Shown one piece after another: positions 1-5,836 of a stretch of 7,413 bases of DNA (positions within the stretch are counted from its first letter, which is position 1; every line of letters begins with the position of its first letter). The stretch is from NCBI GenBank assembly GCA_017998555.1, contig JAGOCU010000102.1, forward strand, positions 1 through 7,413, in the 5' to 3' direction. A model generated the notes under the pieces. That model was not told where the DNA came from and searched no databases. It worked only from the letters and a program-made list of their open reading frames with translations. Made by a program: the position numbers and the translations under genes. Origin of the DNA: Thermoflexales bacterium (GTDB lineage: Bacteria; Chloroflexota; Anaerolineae; J036; Brachytrichaceae).

Positions 1-822
1 ATAGCCCTGCGACAGCCGGATCCATTCGGCGACGGTCAGCGTCTCCGGTCGGCGGCTGGGCTCGACCTTGGCTTTCAGGAGCAATTCGGCCGCGTCGATT
101 TTGCTCAGCCCGACCCCGGTGGACAACGTGTTGATGAGCTGTTTACGACGCTGGCTGAAACCCGCCCGGGCCAGCTTGAACAGAATCTCCGGCTGGTCAA
201 AGAGCGGCGCGGGATGCGGGGTGAGGCGGACTACCGCCGATTCGACCCCGGGCTGCGGGTAGAACGCGCCGGGGGGCAGGCGCGTCAGTAATTCGCCCCG
301 GCTGTAGAGTTGAGTGGCCACCGACAGCAAGCCCATGTCGCCGGGTTTCGCCACCATGCGCTGGGCGACTTCCAGTTGCACCGTCACGACGATGCTCTTC
401 CAGGCCAGCCCGCTCTCCAGGATCCGTCGCACGATTGCCGAGGTGATGTAGTACGGCAGGTTGCCCACAAAGCGAATCCCCGGGTTGTTTGGCGCGTGCG
501 CGGCGGCCAGGGCCGCGAAGTCAGCCTCGAGCGCGTCGGCGTGGACGACTGTCAGGTTGCTCGCCCGTTTGAACATGTCGCGCAGCACGTCAACCAGCCG
601 CGGATCCAGTTCGATTGCGATCACATGGCCAGCTTGTTTCAGAAGTGCGCGTGTCAATGCGCCAGTGCCCGGGCCGATCTCGAAGACGAGATCGGTCGCT
701 TCGATACCAATGGCATCGACGATTCGATCCACGGCAGCCAGATCGACCAGGAAATTCTGGCCGAGACTTTTCTTGGGCTCGATCCCAAGGTTCTGGAGCT
801 GATTGCGGCTGACGAGTTCCAT
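1..822 (-). CDS. rsmA: 16S rRNA dimethyladenosine transferase RsmA/KsgA (3' end cut by window)
   Basis: The product dimethylates two adjacent adenosines (A1518 and A1519 in E. coli numbering) in the 3'-terminal hairpin of 16S rRNA, using S-adenosylmethionine, late in 30S subunit assembly. The 274 codons visible show the N-terminal KKSLGQNFL motif (about residues 17-25), the SAM-binding loop FEIGPGTGALT (about 47-57), the acidic ribose-binding stretch IELDPRL, and the catalytic NLPYYITS motif (about 121-128). The C-terminal part contains FSQRRKQL and the ending PETLTVAEWIRLS typical of the family. The family is usually 270-290 residues long, so only a few codons should be missing at the window edge. 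The ATG at 822 has GGAG about 11 nt upstream and starts 5 nt after the stop of the G5/3D gene, implying co-transcription. The family call is near certain from the motifs. Confidence 0.97.
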   Translation of the reverse strand, partial: MELVSRNQLQNLGIEPKKSLGQNFLVDLAAVDRIVDAIGIEATDLVFEIGPGTGALTRALLKQAGHVIAIELDPRLVDVLRDMFKRASNLTVVHADALEADFAALAAAHAPNNPGIRFVGNLPYYITSAIVRRILESGLAWKSIVVTVQLEVAQRMVAKPGDMGLLSVATQLYSRGELLTRLPPGAFYPQPGVESAVVRLTPHPAPLFDQPEILFKLARAGFSQRRKQLINTLSTGVGLSKIDAAELLLKAKVEPSRRPETLTVAEWIRLSQGY

Positions 823-827
823 CGCCG

Positions 828-2282
828 CTATTGCTCCGGGTCGAGGAGATACTGAATCTTGGCCGGCGGCGGCGCAAGTTGATAGACCGTCACCCAGCCG
901 CGCCACAGCTTCAGGTTGTCGTCGTCATAGCCCAGGTCGATCCGTTTGTTCTGGATCGCGCCGCCGGTGTCGCAAGCGTAACCTTCGCCATATCCGTCGA
1001 CGTAGACGTAGGTCCGCAGCGGAATGACGTTTGGATCGACGGCGACGATGCCTTTCCGCATGGGTATGCCGCAGCGGACAATCCCGAAGTTCCGGGCGCT
1101 CCTTGATACACCCGCTGTGCTGGCTGAATAGGAGGTGGCCCACATTCGAATGGTGCGCCAGTATTGGACGGGTCCGTTCGGCGTGTCCAGATTGCGAATG
1201 ACGATCTTTGTGCCGTACTTATAGATCCGCGGCTGCACCTCGCGGGCGATGAAGTCAGCCACCAGTTCGCGCTTAACCTCTGCCCCATCCTCGAGGGTCA
1301 GCAGCGTGCGTTTTTCCCGCACGCCCGGCGCGCCTTCCTGGCCCACAATCGTGTTGTCAAGTTCAAGGTTGCCATCCGCCTGGTATCGCGTATCAAAGGG
1401 GATGATGTCCTGGACGACGACCAACTCGCGCTTCACCCGCACGACCCGGATTTCCATGTCGTCGGCGATCGGCGTTCCAAGCGCCGGCCGGGCGAAGTCC
1501 TGGTCATACAGGACGACATTGAGCTCGGTCAATACGTCGCCGACGGTCGCGCTGTGGGTCCGGGTCCGCAGTCTGCGGCCATCGACGACAACATTCACGG
1601 GCTTGGCGCGGATCACCGTCACAGCCATCCCATTTTCGATCGGCGTGCCAACCGGCGGTGTGATGCGATCGGCCAGATATGGGGTGCGCCCGGCCTGCAT
1701 GAGCGCCTCGCCTACCGTGGTGCCCGTCGTCTGCAGGGTGACGTTTTGTCCCTGATCGGTGATCTTCAGCGTCAGGGCCGGCCGATATCGAATCTCAGGG
1801 ATCACGCTTGCGGCTTTGCCAGGTGTTTGATCGGGCAAGGCTTCGCTGAAATTGCCGTCAACGGTGACCAGGTCGAAGTTGCCGACGCTCACCCCGAGCT
1901 TGGCGAGCACCTGGCGGGCCGACCGGCTTTGGGTCCGGATGAGGCGGGGTTCTTGATTTTCGAGAACGACCCGGGTGGTGATGGCGCGTTTGATGACGAT
2001 GGCGTCGTTACGGTTGAGGTTCGATTCGAGCGCCGGCGACACCACATCCTCGGGAAGAAGGGTGACCCCCGCTTCGCGCAGCACGGCGCCAACCGTGGTC
2101 TGGTGGGTGTTGACAGGCAGGATGCGCGCGCCGTCGACGATTTGGGCTGGGGTGAGTGTGCTGAAGTAGCCCGCGGTCAAGGTGCTGAGGATGCCGAGGA
2201 TGATGGGCACGGCCAGCCACGCTCGACGCCGTCCGGCGCGGGCCGGCAAGGCGGGTGCTGCCACTCGAATACTTTCTTCCAT
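828..2282 (-). CDS. Membrane-anchored DUF348/G5/3D-domain cell-wall protein (YabE-like)
   Basis: This 484-residue protein is probably a peptidoglycan-binding and remodelling factor related to Bacillus YabE and to the resuscitation-promoting factor family. A basic N-terminus is followed by one membrane segment (about 20-41), placing the rest outside the cell. Then come about four DUF348 repeats (about 55-100, a shorter one about 104-145, 171-227, 228-286), a G5 domain (about 287-363) and a C-terminal 3D domain (about 379-469). The three aspartates that name the 3D domain are visible in VDPNVIPL (D416), DTGGAI (D438) and IDLGYDD (D449). The 3D fold is related to the catalytic barrel of MltA lytic transglycosylases; enzymatic activity here is inferred. 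A TTG six bases further upstream could be read as a start, but GAGGGG at 2289-2294 lies 6 nt from the ATG at 2282 and directly abuts the TTG, so the ATG is chosen. The order yabE-like then rsmA also occurs in Bacillus (with rnmV between them), and rpfB-ksgA in actinobacteria. Confidence 0.93.
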   Translation of the reverse strand: MEESIRVAAPALPARAGRRRAWLAVPIILGILSTLTAGYFSTLTPAQIVDGARILPVNTHQTTVGAVLREAGVTLLPEDVVSPALESNLNRNDAIVIKRAITTRVVLENQEPRLIRTQSRSARQVLAKLGVSVGNFDLVTVDGNFSEALPDQTPGKAASVIPEIRYRPALTLKITDQGQNVTLQTTGTTVGEALMQAGRTPYLADRITPPVGTPIENGMAVTVIRAKPVNVVVDGRRLRTRTHSATVGDVLTELNVVLYDQDFARPALGTPIADDMEIRVVRVKRELVVVQDIIPFDTRYQADGNLELDNTIVGQEGAPGVREKRTLLTLEDGAEVKRELVADFIAREVQPRIYKYGTKIVIRNLDTPNGPVQYWRTIRMWATSYSASTAGVSRSARNFGIVRCGIPMRKGIVAVDPNVIPLRTYVYVDGYGEGYACDTGGAIQNKRIDLGYDDDNLKLWRGWVTVYQLAPPPAKIQYLLDPEQ

Positions 2283-2288
2283 CCTCAA

Positions 2289-2294
2289 CCCCTC
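2289..2294 (-). promoter_or_regulatory. Shine-Dalgarno sequence of the G5/3D gene
   Basis: The minus strand reads GAGGGG here, 6 nt before the ATG at 2282. This is the strongest ribosome binding site in the window. It decides the start of the G5/3D gene against the TTG at 2288, which it touches without a spacer. Confidence 0.7.
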
Positions 2295-2521
2295 ATCCTG
2301 TTTAGGCGCCCGTAAGGCACAGGGGCGCTATCTTAACGCCGGTTTCTGAGGGGAAAGTGTGTTGCCAGGCACTCCCACGACACCCGAAAGGGACTCCTTA
2401 CCGTTGCTATCTTCCGATCCTGGCGGGTTTCGAAGGCTTCCGCCGCGCAGGACCCAGCAACACAATGGATGATCATACGGCCTGATTGGGGTCCTGTCAA
2501 ATGTGGTAGCATAAATTCTCG
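2295..2521. other. Intergenic region between the divergent G5/3D gene and tRNA-Arg
   Basis: No credible gene is seen in these bases. An open minus-strand frame of 67 codons (2333-2536) runs into the tRNA and shows no family resemblance, so it is taken as spurious. Promoters for both flanking genes should lie here. For the G5/3D gene a possible minus-strand -10 is TAAGAT (2330-2335), without a convincing -35. For the tRNA, AT-rich bases at 2507-2516 (TAGCATAAAT) lie at the right distance from the 5' end, with TTGGGG at 2486-2491 as a poor -35 candidate. A weak 6-bp inverted repeat (GCGCCC 2306-2311, GGGCGC 2323-2328) is also present. Confidence 0.35.
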
Positions 2522-2595
2522 GCGCCTATAGCTCAACTGGATAGAGCACTTGACTTCGGATCAAGGGGTTGTGGGTTCAAATCCTGCTAGGCGCG
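2522..2595 (+). tRNA. tRNA-Arg (anticodon UCG)
   Basis: A complete cloverleaf can be drawn. The 7-bp acceptor stem pairs GCGCCTA (2522-2528) with TAGGCGC (2588-2594), and the discriminator is G2595. The D stem is GCTC/GAGC (2531-2534, 2544-2547) with GG in the loop. The anticodon stem is CTTGA/TCAAG (2549-2553, 2561-2565) with loop CTTCGGA, giving anticodon TCG, which reads CGA and possibly other CGN codons. The T arm is 2571-2587 with loop TTCAAAT. The T stem holds two adjacent G-U wobble pairs (2572-2586 and 2573-2585), a little weaker than usual. The 3' CCA is not encoded, so it must be added after transcription. A hairpin follows 3 nt later. Confidence 0.95.
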
Positions 2596-2598
2596 TTG

Positions 2599-2632
2599 CG
2601 GGGGCGGATCGGTGAAAACCGATCCGCCCCCG
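2599..2632 (+). terminator. 15-bp hairpin after tRNA-Arg, probable terminator
   Basis: The arms 2599-2613 and 2618-2632 are perfectly complementary over 15 bp and enclose the tetraloop GAAA, a stable GNRA loop. The hairpin begins 3 nt after the tRNA and probably ends its transcript or blocks 3' trimming. No T-tract follows (GTCATTCC), so it is not a textbook intrinsic terminator. Confidence 0.65.
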
Positions 2633-2647
2633 GTCATTCCGAGGCAA

Positions 2648-2663
2648 TGTTTCACGTGGAACA
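2648..2663. other. parS: Chromosomal parS centromere site (ParB binding site)
   Basis: The plus strand reads TGTTTCACGTGGAACA; the minus strand reads TGTTCCACGTGAAACA. The latter matches all defined positions of the bacterial chromosomal parS consensus TGTTNCACGTGAAACA, known from Bacillus and conserved in most phyla. ParB would load here, spread on the flanking DNA as a CTP-dependent clamp and recruit SMC/condensin for origin segregation. The site is non-coding, between two hairpins. Chromosomal parS sites usually lie near the replication origin. Chance occurrence of a 15-position match in a 7.4-kb window is very unlikely. No parA or parB gene is in the window. Confidence 0.88.
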
Positions 2664-2666
2664 TCG

Positions 2667-2713
2667 TTCCAAAAGAGGCACCCCCTGCGAAGCAGGGGGT
2701 GCCTCTTTTGGAA
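2667..2713. terminator. 22-bp perfect hairpin, probable bidirectional terminator
   Basis: The arms 2667-2688 and 2692-2713 are perfectly complementary over 22 bp around a 3-nt loop (GAA). The outer part of each 3' arm reads CTCTTTTGGAA on either strand, so a short T-run is available in both directions. On the minus strand it lies 24 nt after the epimerase stop and would end that transcript. On the plus strand it backs up the tRNA terminator. Confidence 0.75.
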
Positions 2714-2736
2714 TACAACTGGGGTGCGGCAGCGAG

Positions 2737-3762
2737 TCAGTCAAACAGCGCCGCGTTTCCGCTGACCCAGTCCCACAGCGCCCGGATACCGGTCTGCAGG
2801 TCGACCTGGGGCTTCCAGCCCAGGAGCGCGGTTGCCTTGCTGTTGTCGCTGACGAAAACGGGCTGGTCCCCCGGACGCCAATCCCCATAGGTAACGGGGA
2901 TGTCCCGGCCGGCCAAAGCCTCGAGCAACGGACCGCATTCGCGCCAGATCGAGATCGTGTTCGCCGCGCCGCCGCCCACATTAAAGACCTGGCCCGAGAC
3001 CGCGGCCATGCGCGCCCAGGCGGCATCGTAGGCGGCGATCAGATCGCGCACGTTCAGCATGTCCCGCACCTGCCGCCCATCCCCGTAGATGCTGAGCGGT
3101 CGCCCCTTGACGATGGCGATGATGAAGTGGGCAAGCCACCCCTGGTCCTCGACCCCGAATTGGCGGGTGCCGTAAATGGTGCTCTGTCGAAAGACAACCG
3201 TGCGCAGGCCATAGATGCGGGCATAGTCCCGCACATATTGATCGCCCGCGCCCTTGGAGCAGCCATAGGGTGAATGGAAGTCCAGCGGCTGCGCTTCAGA
3301 GACGCCGTTGGGGAGGTCGCGATACCGATAGCGATCCGCTTCTTGAACCACCGGGACATCTTCCATCCCACCGTAGACTTTGTTGGTTGAGGCGAAGATC
3401 AGGGCCGGCGGGCGATCCTGAGCGCGAATTGCCTCAAGTGTGTTGAAGGTGCCAAGGGCGTTGATCTCGAAATCCTCGCGCGGATCGCGCAGCGAGGTCG
3501 TCACCGCAACCTGGGCGGCCAGATGCGCGACCAATTCGGGCCGGGCGTGCTCCATCGTCTTGCGCAGGTGATCGTGGTCGCGCACGTCGCCGTGCACGAA
3601 GCGCAAGCGCCCATCCGCCTGCTCCATCAGCCAATCGAGATTGTGCTTGGTTCGTGGACGAGAGAGATTGTCGTAGACCGTAACCGTCCGCCCGAGAGAC
3701 AGGTGATGGGCGGCCAGGTTGCAGCCGATAAAACCGGCGCCCCCGGTGATAAAGATGTTCAT
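2737..3762 (-). CDS. CDP-paratose 2-epimerase-like NAD-dependent epimerase/dehydratase (extended SDR)
   Basis: This 341-residue enzyme belongs to the extended short-chain dehydrogenase family acting on nucleotide sugars. The Rossmann NAD-binding motif is TGGAGFIG (6-13). The catalytic set is S125/T126 in STNKVYG plus YGCSK (Y166, K170). Several blocks resemble CDP-paratose (CDP-tyvelose) 2-epimerase RfbE/TyvE more than UDP-galactose 4-epimerases: DFEIN at 97-101, STNKVYG at 125-131, DFHSPYGCSKGAGDQY at 161-176, and YGTRQFGVEDQGW at 197-209. Such an enzyme inverts C2 of a CDP-3,6-dideoxyhexose using bound NAD. The true substrate here is uncertain, because the genes that make CDP-dideoxysugars are not in the window and many relatives carry only a general epimerase label. 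Start at ATG 3762; there is no Shine-Dalgarno, but a TATAAT box lies just upstream (leaderless type). It is divergent from two glycosyltransferases, pointing to envelope glycan synthesis in the cytoplasm. Confidence 0.88.
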   Translation of the reverse strand: MNIFITGGAGFIGCNLAAHHLSLGRTVTVYDNLSRPRTKHNLDWLMEQADGRLRFVHGDVRDHDHLRKTMEHARPELVAHLAAQVAVTTSLRDPREDFEINALGTFNTLEAIRAQDRPPALIFASTNKVYGGMEDVPVVQEADRYRYRDLPNGVSEAQPLDFHSPYGCSKGAGDQYVRDYARIYGLRTVVFRQSTIYGTRQFGVEDQGWLAHFIIAIVKGRPLSIYGDGRQVRDMLNVRDLIAAYDAAWARMAAVSGQVFNVGGGAANTISIWRECGPLLEALAGRDIPVTYGDWRPGDQPVFVSDNSKATALLGWKPQVDLQTGIRALWDWVSGNAALFD

Positions 3763-3771
3763 CCGACGGAA

Positions 3772-3793
3772 GATTATACGGGCCGATATAATC
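3772..3793. promoter_or_regulatory. Symmetrical divergent promoter region (GATTATA-N8-TATAATC)
   Basis: The 38-bp gap between the divergent epimerase and GT2 genes contains the inverted repeat GATTATA (3772-3778) and TATAATC (3787-3793), separated by 8 bp. Each arm is a perfect -10 box for the gene it faces: TATAAT on the plus strand at 3787-3792, with 8 nt to the ATG at 3801, and TATAAT on the minus strand at 3778-3773, with 10 nt to the ATG at 3762. Transcription would start within a few bases of each ATG, giving leaderless or nearly leaderless mRNAs. This agrees with the absence of Shine-Dalgarno sequences before both genes. No good -35 is seen on either side. Confidence 0.6.
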
Positions 3794-3800
3794 CGCCCGG

Positions 3801-4739
3801 ATGCCGGCGCGTGTGTCTGTAGTGATTCCCACCCTCGATGGACAACGCTGGTTGCCCGATTGCCTCGCCGCGCTTGCCGCCCAGACCGCCACCGATTTTG
3901 AGGTTGTTTTGGTTGACAACAAGGGCGGTGAGGCCACGCGTGGTTTTGAGCAGGGCTACCTGGGTCTGACCATCACCCGAATCATCAATAGTCGAAATCG
4001 CGGCTTTGCCGCCGCCTCGAATCAGGGACTGCAGGCGGGGCAAGGCGAGTTCGCCGCCCTGCTCAACGACGACACCAAACCCGCGCCGGATTGGCTGGAA
4101 GCGCTCGTGCGCGCGGCCGAAGCGCCCGACGTGGGCGCATGCGCCTCTCTGATGGTTTTCGACAACGCCCCAGGCGTCGTGCAAAGCGCCGGGATTGCGA
4201 TCGACCGGGCGGCCATCGCCTGGGATCGCCTGCGAGGACAACCGGTGAGCGCCGCCCGGATTCCGACCGATGTGTTTGGCGCATCGGGAGGCGCAGCCCT
4301 CTATCGGCGAGCCATGCTGGATGAGATCGGATTGCTGGACGAGCGCTTTGTCTCCTATCTGGAAGACGTCGACCTGGCCTGGCGCGCCCAACGCACCCAC
4401 TGGCGCTGCGTCTATGCGCCGGATGCCGTGGTCCGGCACGTCACCTCCGCGACGTCGGGCGAAGGGTCGCGGTTCAAGAATCGCATGCTTGGGCGAAACA
4501 AGATCCGGCTGGCGGCCAAGAACAGCCGGTGGCGTGATCTGCCCATCGTCGCCGCCTATGACCTGGCGGCCGTATTCTATGCGCTGGTCGTTCGGCGCGA
4601 TCCAGGGCCGCTGCTGGGTCGGCTGGACGCGATTGCCGGTTTGCCCGCGGCGTTTCGCGCCCGGAAGGGCACCGGCGCACTTGCCCGTGGATTCAGCCCG
4701 CTGGTGGCGCCATGGCGGGTGCCGCGCCGGATGGGGTAG
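3801..4739 (+). CDS. Glycosyltransferase family 2 protein (WbbL/rhamnosyltransferase-like)
   Basis: This 312-residue protein is a GT-A fold, metal-dependent inverting glycosyltransferase that transfers a sugar from a nucleotide donor to a growing glycan at the cytoplasmic face. Visible motifs are VSVVIPTLDG at the N-terminus (5-14), the nucleotide-binding VDN (38-40), NRGFAAASNQG (66-76), the DxD-equivalent LLNDDT (87-92), FGASGGAALYRR (159-170), and FVSYLEDVDLAWR (183-195), whose ED carries the predicted catalytic base. These match the WbbL-like branch that includes rhamnosyltransferases; the donor cannot be read from sequence. A hydrophobic stretch near 248-264 may help membrane association. 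The ATG at 3801 follows a TATAAT box by 8 nt with no Shine-Dalgarno, as in a leaderless gene. The next glycosyltransferase begins 13 nt after the stop, so the two form an operon. Confidence 0.93.
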   Translation: MPARVSVVIPTLDGQRWLPDCLAALAAQTATDFEVVLVDNKGGEATRGFEQGYLGLTITRIINSRNRGFAAASNQGLQAGQGEFAALLNDDTKPAPDWLEALVRAAEAPDVGACASLMVFDNAPGVVQSAGIAIDRAAIAWDRLRGQPVSAARIPTDVFGASGGAALYRRAMLDEIGLLDERFVSYLEDVDLAWRAQRTHWRCVYAPDAVVRHVTSATSGEGSRFKNRMLGRNKIRLAAKNSRWRDLPIVAAYDLAAVFYALVVRRDPGPLLGRLDAIAGLPAAFRARKGTGALARGFSPLVAPWRVPRRMG

Positions 4740-4752
4740 GCGTACCATCATC

Positions 4753-5778
4753 ATGATGCGGCCGCGAGTCACCTTCCTCGTCACCTATCCGCGTGAGGTT
4801 GATCCCGCGCGCGAGGCGGTCGCTCAGGACATTGCCGGGCTGCTCACGCGCGTCAACGGGCGGCGCATCCACATTTCTCCGCCGGAGCGGTTTCGTGGTG
4901 TATTCCCCGAGCGCTTGTTTGGGCTGTGGCTGCTCCCCGCTCTGCGGCGGATTGAAGCTGAGACCGATATCTTCCATCTCTTTCACGGCGGCCTGCGCCA
5001 CTTCCCATTGCTAAGGTGCTTGGGGCGCCCAATCGTCTACAGTGTTGTCGCCGGGCTGCGCCCCGATCGACCCGTGGATGCCCGCCCCATTGGCGAGCTG
5101 GCGGCCCTGATCGTGAGCGGGGCGCGTGACGCAGCGCTGTCACAGGCCTGGGGCGCCATGCGGGTGACGACATTGCGGCCTGGGATTGATCTGGCGCGAT
5201 TCCCGCCCGCGGAAGCGCGGGGGTATTCGCAGGGTGATCCCTTCAAGCTGGTGATTGCGTCTGCCCCGTGGTCGGAGATCGACTTCGCGCGCAAAGGCGT
5301 CGATGCCCTGCTCGACACGGCCGTTGCCGATGACCGCCTGCGCCTGACATTTCTGTGGCGGGGGCGATTGCTTGAATCGATGCGCGCGCGCATCGCCGCG
5401 CGGGGTCTGGCCGAGCGGGTGACGATCATTGCCGAGCGGGTCGATATGGCGGCAGCGCTTGCCGGCGCTCACGCGGCCGCGCTGCTGGTCAGCGACAGTT
5501 CAATTGTCAAAGCCTATCCCAACTCGCTGATGGAGGCGCAGGCCATGGGCCGGCCGGTGCTGGTTTCCGCCCAGATCCCGATGTCTGACGATGTCAACGG
5601 CGAAAGGACTGGCGTCGTGACACCTGGGGCCACTCTGGAAGATGCGCGGGCGGGTCTGTCCCGGCTGATTGCGAACTATGCGGACTACGCCGCCCGGGCG
5701 CAGGCGTTGCCGCGCGAGCGCTATTCGCGGGAGCGATGGGTGGACGAGACCGTTGCGGTCTACGAGGACTTAACATAA
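4753..5778 (+). CDS. Glycosyltransferase, GT4-like (GT-B fold)
   Basis: This 341-residue protein resembles retaining GT-B glycosyltransferases. The best signature is in the C-terminal half: VSDSSIVKAYPNSLMEAQAMGRPVLVS (about 246-272), the conserved family region with EAxAxGxPVL, where E261 corresponds to the donor-binding glutamate. LRPGIDLARF (141-150) matches the usual PxGxDxxxF linker between the two domains. The N-terminal acceptor domain is short and less typical, including HLFHGGLRHFP (75-85). It starts at one of two adjacent ATGs (4753 or 4756). The same frame stays open far upstream inside the GT2 gene, but that stretch has no family similarity. It lies 13 nt after the GT2 stop, with only a weak AGG upstream, so translation may depend on the preceding gene. 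The last codons lie inside the long hairpin at 5768-5834. Substrate unknown; likely acts in the same glycan pathway. Confidence 0.88.
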   Translation: MMRPRVTFLVTYPREVDPAREAVAQDIAGLLTRVNGRRIHISPPERFRGVFPERLFGLWLLPALRRIEAETDIFHLFHGGLRHFPLLRCLGRPIVYSVVAGLRPDRPVDARPIGELAALIVSGARDAALSQAWGAMRVTTLRPGIDLARFPPAEARGYSQGDPFKLVIASAPWSEIDFARKGVDALLDTAVADDRLRLTFLWRGRLLESMRARIAARGLAERVTIIAERVDMAAALAGAHAAALLVSDSSIVKAYPNSLMEAQAMGRPVLVSAQIPMSDDVNGERTGVVTPGATLEDARAGLSRLIANYADYAARAQALPRERYSRERWVDETVAVYEDLT

Positions 5779-5834
5779 CCGACCTGTCAGGTGGAGCGGT
5801 TTCCGCTCCACCTGACAGGTCGGTTATGTTAAGT
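5768..5834. terminator. 32-bp perfect hairpin between convergent genes, probable bidirectional terminator
   Basis: The arms 5768-5799 and 5803-5834 are perfectly complementary over 32 bp with a TTT loop. The left arm includes the last codons and stop of the GT4 gene; the right arm ends 2 nt before the stop of the convergent PHP gene (5837-5839). It can fold identically in transcripts from both sides. The stem is far longer than a normal intrinsic terminator and has no T-tract of note. RNase III cleavage or a mobile palindromic repeat are alternative explanations. Confidence 0.7.
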
Positions 5835-5836
5835 TT

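Noticed and set aside
310..855. Long plus-strand open frame opposite rsmA
   Set aside because: It is antisense to a gene with unmistakable RsmA motifs. Its own translation shows no family motif and follows from GC-rich third codon positions.
1164..2315. 383-codon plus-strand open frame opposite the G5/3D gene
   Set aside because: It lies fully antisense to recognised DUF348, G5 and 3D domains. Its protein is rich in His, Asp, Gly and Arg without recognisable domains.
2333..2536. 67-codon minus-strand open frame between the G5/3D gene and the tRNA
   Set aside because: It overlaps the first 15 bases of the tRNA on the opposite strand, has no family resemblance and no ribosome binding site of note.
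2569..3273. 234-codon plus-strand open frame running through tRNA, parS and epimerase
   Set aside because: It starts inside the tRNA, translates the hairpins and parS (giving MFHVEH) and then runs antisense to the epimerase, so it is a chance frame.
4270..4752. Upstream in-frame extension of the GT4 gene inside GT2
   Set aside because: This part is an open shadow of GT2 and is rich in Arg, Trp and Ser. GT4-like sequence begins only at the ATG pair 4753/4756.
3774..4784. 336-codon minus-strand open frame opposite the GT2 gene
   Set aside because: It is antisense to a clear GT2 protein, and its translation is Gly/Arg-rich without motifs.
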